Positions 46,443-52,069 of a stretch of 52,069 bases of DNA are shown piece after piece. Each line of letters opens with the position of its first letter. The stretch's first letter is position 1. Made by a program: the position numbers and the translations under genes. This DNA comes from Planctomycetaceae bacterium (GTDB lineage Bacteria; Planctomycetota; Planctomycetia; Pirellulales; Thermoguttaceae): positions 1-52,069 of the forward strand of contig JAAYAY010000230.1 in the NCBI GenBank assembly GCA_012719125.1. The letters run 5' to 3'. Under the pieces are notes generated by a model. That model was not told the origin of the DNA. It saw nothing but the letters and a program-made list of their open reading frames with translations, and did no database searches.

Positions 46443-49400
46443 ATGCTCAAAGCCCTGGAGCTGATCGGATTCAAGAGCTTCGCCGGCAAGACCCGGTTCG
46501 AGTTCCCGCCGGGTATCACCGCCGTGGTGGGGCCGAACGGTTCGGGCAAATCGAACATCGTCGATGCCGTCAAGTGGGTCATGGGGGAACAGAGCGTCAA
46601 GAGCCTTCGCGGCAAGGAGATGGCCGACGTTATCTTCAACGGGTCGGGAACCCGCCGGCCGATGAACTCGGCCGAGATCACCTTGACCTTCGACAATTCC
46701 TCCCAGTTACTCGACGTCGACACCCCCGAAGTCCACATCACGCGCCGCGTCTATCGCAGCGGTGAAGGCGAGTATCTCATCAATCGCCAGCCTTGCCGGC
46801 TCCGCGATATCCGCGACCTGTTGGCCGGAACCGGGATGGGAACGCAGGCTTACAGCATTATCGAGCAGGGCAAGGTCGACGTGCTGCTGCAGGCTTCGGC
46901 TCGGGAACGCCGGGTGATCTTCGAAGAGGCCGCCGGCATCAGCCGCTTCAAGGCGAAGAAGGTCGAAGCCCTTCGCCGCCTCGATCGCGTGGAACAGAAC
47001 CTTCTCCGGCTTTCCGACATCGTCGACGAGGTCGAAAACCGGCTGCGCAGCGTTCGAGCTCAGGCAGGCAAAGCTCGCCGCTATCGCGAATACACCAGCC
47101 GTTTACAGGAGCTTCGCACTCAGGTCGCCCTGGTCGATTGGCGACGCTTGACGGAAACGCTGACCCGTTTCGAGGATCAGATCGACACGCTGAGCGGCCA
47201 GCGAGACGCGGCGGTTGCCGAGGCCGAAGCGACCGAGGCTCAACTCCTCGAAGCCGAGACGCGAGCCGGGAGCATCCACGAAGAAATCCGCGCTGCCGAA
47301 GGGATAATCAGCACCAACCGCCAACGGATTGCGGGCCACGAGTCGATGATCGAGCACGAGCTCGACCGTTGCTGCGATCTGGAAGAAGAACTCGCTCAGC
47401 ACCGCAAGCACGTGGCCGCCATGAGCCATCGCGCCGGCGACCTGGAACAGCAGTTCCGCGACACGGGATGTCACGTCGAAGAAGCCGAGCAGCAACACCG
47501 GCGGATCGCCCGCCAGTTCGCCGAGGGAGAGCGTGCGCTCACCGAGTTGATCGGTCGCCTCGATCAGGTCCGCAGCCAATCGCAGCAGTGCCGCACGGCC
47601 CTGATGGAGAAGATGCGGGCAACGGCGGTCTTGGGAAACCGAATCAGCGGCCTGGAAAGCCGCGTCGTGGCCACGGCCGAGGCCCGGTCCCGCTGCGACC
47701 GGCGGCTTGCCGAACTAAGAGAACAGGCGGACGGATTGCAGACCGAGGCTGCCGCCCTGGACCACCGACGCCGAGAACTCGAAACGAACGCGGCGGAGTG
47801 GCACGAGAAACTGGTGGCTGCCGAAGCACGCGTCGAGCAACTGTGCTCGGAATTGGAGGGGAGGCGTTCCGACCTGATTCGCCTTCGCCAACGCCGCAGC
47901 GCGGTCGCGGAGCGAGCCTCGGTCCTCGACGAGTTGGTCCGGCGTTACGAAGGCCTCAGTCCCGGAGTCAAAGAAGTCCTTCAGAAAGCCCGCGACGCCA
48001 CTGCAGGGCCGTTCTGCCAGGTTCGAGGTTTGGTGGCCGATCTGTTTGATGTGAGCGTCGAGGCGGCCCATCTCGTCGAAGTCGCCCTCGGCGACAAGGC
48101 CCAGCACGTCGCGGTGGCCGGGGGGCGCGACCTGTTGGACTACCTCCAATCCGAAGCGGCCCAATTCTCCGGCCGCGTTGGATTCCTATGGCTTGGCGAT
48201 GCCGACAAAGCTGTCCCGACCGAGCGACTCGACCTGGAACGGCGGGCGGGCGTGCTGGGACGTGCCGATCGGTTCGTGCAGACTTCGCCCGAGTATCGCC
48301 CCCTGGCGCGGCGTCTTCTCAGTCACATCTGGATCGTCGAACGACTCTCTCACGCCGTGGCCCTGGCACAGGCGGCCGGCCCGGGCACCGGCTTCGTCAC
48401 CCTGAAGGGAGAAGTCCTCACGCCCGACGGCTCGCTGGTCGTGGGACCGCGGCAAGGTGCTGCAGGCCAGATCTCCCGCCGGAGCGAACTGCGATCCCTC
48501 AACCAGCAGGTCAAAGAACTCGACGGCCAGATCGAAGAGGCTGAAGCCTTTGCCGCCTCGCTCGATGCGCAGATCGCCGAGCAGCGCCGGCAGACGGCCG
48601 ATCTGGCGGAGCATCACCGGGCCGCGGAGACGCAAGTCGTCGAGCACCGCCACGAAATCACCGCGAATCAGGAGCGGCTTCGGCAGATCGATCGGCAACT
48701 CGAGGATACCCGCCGTGAGCAGGAAACCGTGTCGCGAGGGCACGATGCGGCCCAGGAGTCCCTGGAGAAATGCCGGACCGAACTCCAGCAGGCGGAAGCC
48801 GACGTGGCCGATACGGAAAACCACATGGCTGCCCTGGGCGAGCAGATCGATCGTCTCGAAGCGGATCGAGCGGTCCGCAGCCGCGATACGACGGAGATCA
48901 AAGTCGCTCTCGCTAAGAGCGAGGAACGCCTTCGCAACCTTCGCACGCAAATGCAGCAACTCCTGGAAAGCAGGGAGGAACGACTGCGAGCCGTTGAGCA
49001 GAACCGGCAGCAGTTGCAGCAGAGCGTACAGAGGCTCGGGCTGACGCAGCGCAAGATCCTGCAGGCCGAGTCGGAAGTGGCAGAGCTGTACCTTCGCAAG
49101 GAGGAGTTCGAACGCCAGACCCTGGCTCTCATCGCGCAGCGCGAAACCATCCAGCAGGACCGCACGGCGTTGAAGTCGCAAGCTCAGCGCATTCGCAAGC
49201 AGGCCCAGAAGCTGGACGAACGGATCCATGCCGAGCAGCTCAAGGCCAACGAAGTCCGGCTGGAACGAGGAAGCCTTGCCGATCGCCTTCGCGAAGACTA
49301 CCAGATCGAGCTGGCCGAGTTGGAACACAAGCCGACGGAGGAGGAACAGCACCAGCGCGAGGAGGTTCAGAACGAAATCGAGGAACTGCGGCGGAAGATC

Positions 49401-50099
49401 AGCAATCTCGGAAACGTGAACCTCGAAGCCCTTGAGGAACTGGAGCAACTGGAAAACCGCTTTGAGGCTCTGTCGACCCAGTTCAAGGACCTGTCGAGCG
49501 CGAAGAACTCCCTCCAGCGGATCATCGAGAAGATCAACGTCGACAGCCGGCGGCTGTTCTCGGAAACCCTCGAAACAGTGCGGGGGCACTTCCGCACGCT
49601 GTTCCGCGACGTTTTCGGCGGCGGCCAGGCGGATATCGTCGTCGAGGCGGACGAGGATATCCTGGAATGCGGGATCGAGATCATCGCCCGCCCGCCCGGC
49701 AAAGAGCCGCGCAGTATCTCACTCCTTAGCGGGGGTGAGAAGACGATGACCTGCGTGGCCCTGCTTCTGGCCCTCTTCCGTAGTCGTCCGAGTCCCTTCT
49801 GCATCCTCGACGAGGTCGATGCGGCCCTTGATGAGGCCAATATCGGCCGCTTCACCAACGTCCTCCGCGACTTCCTGTCGATGACCCAATTCATCATCGT
49901 CACCCATTCGAAGAAGACGATGACGTGTGCCGACACCCTCTACGGCGTCACCATGCAGGAATCGGGGGTCTCCAAGCCGGTTTCTGTGCGATTCGAGGAC
50001 GTGAGCGAGGACGGCCACATTCTGGTCCCGCCGAAGGAGGAAGACGAGGCGGACGAGCAACAGGTTGACTCGGCCGACGACGAGACGCAGGCGGCGTGA
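46443..50099 (+). CDS. smc: Chromosome segregation protein SMC
   Basis: A 1218-residue SMC ATPase that forms the DNA-organising condensin with ScpA and ScpB. Walker [21 protein letters not shown] is near residue 30 and the QGKVDVLLQ loop is near 140. Long coiled coils flank a hinge at about 505-640 ([16 protein letters not shown] ... [14 protein letters not shown]). The signature [18 protein letters not shown] is near 1095 and Walker [19 protein letters not shown] near 1120. A 40-residue acidic tail closes it. No ribosome site is visible before the ATG, 87 bases after the lipoprotein gene. A good terminator follows. Confidence 0.96.
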   Translation: MLKALELIGFKSFAGKTRFEFPPGITAVVGPNGSGKSNIVDAVKWVMGEQSVKSLRGKEMADVIFNGSGTRRPMNSAEITLTFDNSSQLLDVDTPEVHITRRVYRSGEGEYLINRQPCRLRDIRDLLAGTGMGTQAYSIIEQGKVDVLLQASARERRVIFEEAAGISRFKAKKVEALRRLDRVEQNLLRLSDIVDEVENRLRSVRAQAGKARRYREYTSRLQELRTQVALVDWRRLTETLTRFEDQIDTLSGQRDAAVAEAEATEAQLLEAETRAGSIHEEIRAAEGIISTNRQRIAGHESMIEHELDRCCDLEEELAQHRKHVAAMSHRAGDLEQQFRDTGCHVEEAEQQHRRIARQFAEGERALTELIGRLDQVRSQSQQCRTALMEKMRATAVLGNRISGLESRVVATAEARSRCDRRLAELREQADGLQTEAAALDHRRRELETNAAEWHEKLVAAEARVEQLCSELEGRRSDLIRLRQRRSAVAERASVLDELVRRYEGLSPGVKEVLQKARDATAGPFCQVRGLVADLFDVSVEAAHLVEVALGDKAQHVAVAGGRDLLDYLQSEAAQFSGRVGFLWLGDADKAVPTERLDLERRAGVLGRADRFVQTSPEYRPLARRLLSHIWIVERLSHAVALAQAAGPGTGFVTLKGEVLTPDGSLVVGPRQGAAGQISRRSELRSLNQQVKELDGQIEEAEAFAASLDAQIAEQRRQTADLAEHHRAAETQVVEHRHEITANQERLRQIDRQLEDTRREQETVSRGHDAAQESLEKCRTELQQAEADVADTENHMAALGEQIDRLEADRAVRSRDTTEIKVALAKSEERLRNLRTQMQQLLESREERLRAVEQNRQQLQQSVQRLGLTQRKILQAESEVAELYLRKEEFERQTLALIAQRETIQQDRTALKSQAQRIRKQAQKLDERIHAEQLKANEVRLERGSLADRLREDYQIELAELEHKPTEEEQHQREEVQNEIEELRRKISNLGNVNLEALEELEQLENRFEALSTQFKDLSSAKNSLQRIIEKINVDSRRLFSETLETVRGHFRTLFRDVFGGGQADIVVEADEDILECGIEIIARPPGKEPRSISLLSGGEKTMTCVALLLALFRSRPSPFCILDEVDAALDEANIGRFTNVLRDFLSMTQFIIVTHSKKTMTCADTLYGVTMQESGVSKPVSVRFEDVSEDGHILVPPKEEDEADEQQVDSADDETQAA

Positions 50100-50121
50100 C
50101 CCGTTGGCGACAACCTGCACT

Positions 50122-50154
50122 AACTTGCTGTTTGGCAAGTTCTTTCTTTCTTTT
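50122..50154 (+). terminator. Rho-independent terminator of smc
   Basis: AACTTGC (50122-50128) pairs perfectly with GCAAGTT (50135-50141), with a 6-base loop. The pyrimidine-rich run CTTTCTTTCTTTT follows at once. It lies 22 bases after the smc stop. Confidence 0.85.
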
Positions 50155-50742
50155 CCAGTTTGCCGAATCGTCGCATCGATTGCTATCGTCTCGGCCGGCT
50201 TTTCTGCCAAGTTCACCGGGTTCGGTACGACCGACATGGCTGCCATCGTCGGTACGATCGGTGAAAGTTTCTAAAGTCAATGGCCTGATTCACTCGAAAC
50301 TAATCATCGGATGGCTTCTCCCGCTGCACAGGCCAAGTGTGGCCTCAACCCGACAGCAGGGGAGCGGAGTATCGGGGGGGAACATGTCTGAAGGGCATCG
50401 CCTAAACGAGGTCGTCGGCCGCGTGCGGTCCGGATGCGCCTCTTCTGCAGGTTTCTCCAAGATTGTGGGACGGTTGCGGTCGCCCTACGTCCCGAGCCGG
50501 TGATTCTTGATGGGATGGTTGAAAGATGCCTTCCCTATTTTACGGATTTTCACTGACTTCCGGATGCCAGGGTTGCCGATGAAGTAAGTACGGCGCGGAT
50601 CAGAGGGAGCTGAACCACAGCCAGAAACTGGAAGCGAGTAACGTTAGGCCCCGACCCAGCTGTTTGTAGATGGTCGATCGGTTTAGCAGCCGACACGAAG
50701 GAACGACCTACGACCGTTTGTCTGCAGGCATGGGGCTTGAAA

Positions 50743-50773
50743 GCCTCGGGCGACTCAGAGTCGCGCCGAAGGC
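50743..50773 (+). promoter_or_regulatory. Hairpin/palindrome upstream of the HTH-receiver gene
   Basis: GCGACTC-A-GAGTCGC (50750-50764) is a perfect 15-base palindrome, flanked by GCCTCGG and CCGAAGGC, which extend it into a 31-base hairpin. It lies 40 bases before the ATG at 50813. It could be the binding site of a dimeric regulator, perhaps the HTH protein itself, or an RNA stem controlling translation. No T-run follows. Confidence 0.5.
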
Positions 50774-50812
50774 ACTACGAAACTTAGCGAGTGAGATATC
50801 GGAGAGCCTGCA

Positions 50813-51385
50813 ATGAAGGTTTTCACTACAGGTCAGGTCGCCAAGATCTGCAAGGTGGCCCCGCGCACCGTGAGCAAGTGGTTCGACTCGGGACGTCTGA
50901 AGGGCTACCGGATTCCCGGTTCCCAGGACCGTCGCATTCCGCGAGAGTATCTGATCAAGTTCCTCAAGGAACACGGAATGCCCTTGGGCGATCTCGAAGA
51001 CGAAGCGATGGCGAAGGTGCTCATCGTCGCTCAGGATCAGGTTCTCACCGAGAACCTGAAACGTGAGTTGCCGATGGAGCGATCGTTCAAAGTCGCCGTC
51101 GCCTCGAGCGGTTTCGATGCCGGAATCCAGGCGGAGAGCTTCCACCCGGATTGCATCATCGTGGACTTCTCGATCGGTCGAACCGAAGCTCTGCAGATCT
51201 GTCAGAACCTGCGCCGAAACAGCGAGTTTACCGAGGTGATCTTGATCGCCTTGCTGCCCGACGACGGAAGCTCCACGAGCTTCGATCGTTCGAGCATCAA
51301 TGAAACGTTCAGGAAGCCATTCGATGCGGCCCTGCTCGCCGAACGGCTTCGCACGCTCATCGGAGCGAAGAAGGAACTCGTCTGA
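50813..51385 (+). CDS. Excisionase-type HTH protein fused to a degenerate receiver domain
   Basis: A 190-residue regulator. Residues 1-58 (MKVFTTGQVAKICKVAPRTV ... GSQDRRIPREYLIKFL) form a MerR/excisionase-like winged helix. From about 68 on there is a response-regulator receiver fold, but the usual paired acids at the end of strand 1 read VLIVAQDQ, and the conserved Thr/Ser is Leu in LIALLPDD. The Asp of IIVDFSIG and Lys of FRKPFD remain. Phosphorylation control is thus doubtful. The architecture is one I associate with planctomycetes. GGAGAG precedes the ATG. No kinase is adjacent. Confidence 0.82.
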   Translation: MKVFTTGQVAKICKVAPRTVSKWFDSGRLKGYRIPGSQDRRIPREYLIKFLKEHGMPLGDLEDEAMAKVLIVAQDQVLTENLKRELPMERSFKVAVASSGFDAGIQAESFHPDCIIVDFSIGRTEALQICQNLRRNSEFTEVILIALLPDDGSSTSFDRSSINETFRKPFDAALLAERLRTLIGAKKELV

Positions 51386-51504
51386 TCGTTAGCGCGATCG
51401 GCCGTCGTTCCAAACGACAGCTTGGGGCTCTGGCAGAACGGAGGGTTTGCCTCGGAGATCGAGGGGCCCGACGAATCATCCTGCCAGCGGCTCAACAAAG
51501 GGGC

Positions 51505-51592
51505 GACTGAGAAACGGCGTCACCCATTGATCCGTCCCGTTTGCGGGAAAGACCAATGTGAGGGGGGGAACCTGGTGAGCTGTTTCTCAGTC
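51505..51592. ncRNA. Candidate structured RNA, three nested stems
   Basis: GACTGAGAAAC (51505-51515) pairs perfectly with GTTTCTCAGTC (51582-51592). Inside, TCAC-CC-ATTG (51520-51529) pairs with CAATGTGA (51554-51561), and at the centre TCCCG-TTTG-CGGGA (51535-51548) forms a hairpin. Nested pairing of this kind over 88 bases suggests a folded RNA on either strand. No known family was recognised, so the call is tentative. Confidence 0.35.
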
Positions 51593-51696
51593 GGCCCATA
51601 ATCTCGACCCCAACAGCAAGCTAAGACCTTCATCCAAAATGAAGCTCGATGCGCCTGCTCGTTGGGCCTCAGATAGATCGCCGGCCCCAAATCAAC

Positions 51697-51733
51697 CCGC
51701 CGCGGCAGACCCCCGCGGCGGATAGTTTTTCTT
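51697..51733 (+). terminator. Rho-independent terminator
   Basis: CCGCCGCGG (51697-51705) pairs perfectly with CCGCGGCGG (51713-51721), with a 7-base loop, and is followed by ATAGTTTTTCTT. It could end a transcript from the HTH-receiver gene or from the structured region at 51.5 kb. Confidence 0.7.
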
Positions 51734-51848
51734 GACGTGGGAATAGACCCCGTCGAGAACTTTTCACTGGCGCACCGGCCGACCTCAGGGGGCACGTTCG
51801 CCCACCTCCGGGGGAAAACGGCGACGAGTCGCCGCCCTCCTTGGTTGC

Positions 51849-52069
51849 CTACCACGTCCCCATCCGCAGCAGCCGATAGGCCAGCAGCGTCTCGTTCTCC
51901 ACGGCGATCGTGTCGTCCGTGCCGCTGTCCGTCGAGCGGGCGTAGACGTAGTCAAAGTACTTGATCCAGAGTTCGTAGCTGTTGCCCGTGTCGGTCAGGG
52001 AGCCCCCCTGGTACTTGTTCTCTTCCCAAAACGCCTCGTCGAACGTGTCGGCGCCGGGCGAATCGTACA
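51849..52069 (-). CDS. C-terminal end of a large surface protein (partial)
   Basis: On the minus strand an open frame enters from the window edge and ends at TAG (51849-51851). The visible 73 residues read YDSPGADTFDEAFWEENKYQ ... ETLLAYRLLRMGTW. The YDSPG-DTF start resembles a repeat motif of large planctomycete extracellular proteins (often YDSPGDDTF). Only the last piece is present, so the protein's size and domains cannot be judged. The codon use matches the neighbours. Confidence 0.6.
   Translation of the reverse strand, partial: YDSPGADTFDEAFWEENKYQGGSLTDTGNSYELWIKYFDYVYARSTDSGTDDTIAVENETLLAYRLLRMGTW

Larger units (their letters stand above)
50100..50812. other. Intergenic region between smc and the HTH-receiver gene
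   Basis: A 713-base gap holding the smc terminator on the left and a long hairpin at 50743-50773 near the right end. No convincing gene or known RNA is seen in between. Confidence 0.5.
51386..51848. other. Intergenic region with several inverted repeats
   Basis: A 463-base gap between the HTH-receiver gene and the surface-protein gene. It contains GTCGTT-CCA-AACGAC (51404-51418), CTGGCAG/CTGCCAG (51430-51436, 51481-51487), a nested stem structure at 51505-51592 and a terminator at 51697-51733. No gene is convincing. Confidence 0.5.

Noticed and set aside
51520-51855. 111-codon minus-strand frame after the HTH-receiver gene
   Set aside because: It crosses the structured region and terminator, has no ribosome site and no protein-like composition.

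Overview
The window is about 60% G+C with densely packed genes. Its gene content suggests a member of the Planctomycetota, probably near the Pirellulales. The pointers are an excisionase-type HTH fused to a degenerate receiver domain, a DUF1207 outer-membrane protein, a FlgI-like/HEAT lipoprotein, a VWA protein with an STN-like domain and Gly-Met repeats, two S41 proteases, a eukaryote-like Ser/Thr kinase, and the end of a surface protein with a YDSPG motif. This placement is inferred from protein families seen by eye. No rRNA or tRNA gene is present to confirm it.

Layout. 1-700: a broken PIN toxin gene with its small partner, and a terminator. 0.7-10 kb: glutamine synthetase, an MMPL/RND exporter, an S41 protease, the manganese exporter MntP and an MJ1255-type glycosyltransferase. 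9.8-13 kb: a disrupted lipoprotein gene, an exported O-methyltransferase, a ParD-like/zeta toxin-antitoxin pair with a clear operator, and a C-terminally truncated sfsA. 13-17.5 kb: a 4Fe-4S protein, a metallo-beta-lactamase-fold lipoprotein, RtcA, an acetyltransferase and a YqeG phosphatase. 17.5-19.25 kb: an AAA ATPase coupled to a DUF3226 (TOPRIM-like) gene that carries an in-frame TGA. 19.6-28 kb: GalU with a GHMP sugar kinase, UbiD, UvrA and an HtrA-type protease. 28-34.3 kb: two exported cell-envelope proteins, one extremely acidic and one of 1387 residues with VWA, STN-like and Gly-Met segments, each with a structured leader. 34.4-38.9 kb: TsaD, CtpA-type protease, DUF1207 protein and a thiamine-binding protein. 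38.9-43 kb: a glcDEF glycolate oxidase operon. 43-51.4 kb: a Ser/Thr kinase, the FlgI-like/HEAT lipoprotein, SMC and the HTH-receiver protein. 51.4-52.07 kb: a structured intergenic stretch and the 3' end of a large surface-protein gene.

Most genes are ordinary housekeeping or envelope genes. Clear co-operating sets are glcDEF, galU plus sugar kinase, the ParD-like/zeta pair, and the AAA/DUF3226 pair. The most unusual material is the accessory layer: three apparently damaged defence or toxin-type loci (PIN, DUF3226, and sfsA cut at the zeta boundary), the FlgI-like fold outside any flagellar context, and several hairpin-rich leaders (28.2, 30.0, 50.75 and 51.5 kb) not explained by known RNA families. 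The AAA/DUF3226 pair is the best candidate for a poorly described defence-type system, but this copy is probably inactive unless the TGA is a sequencing error.
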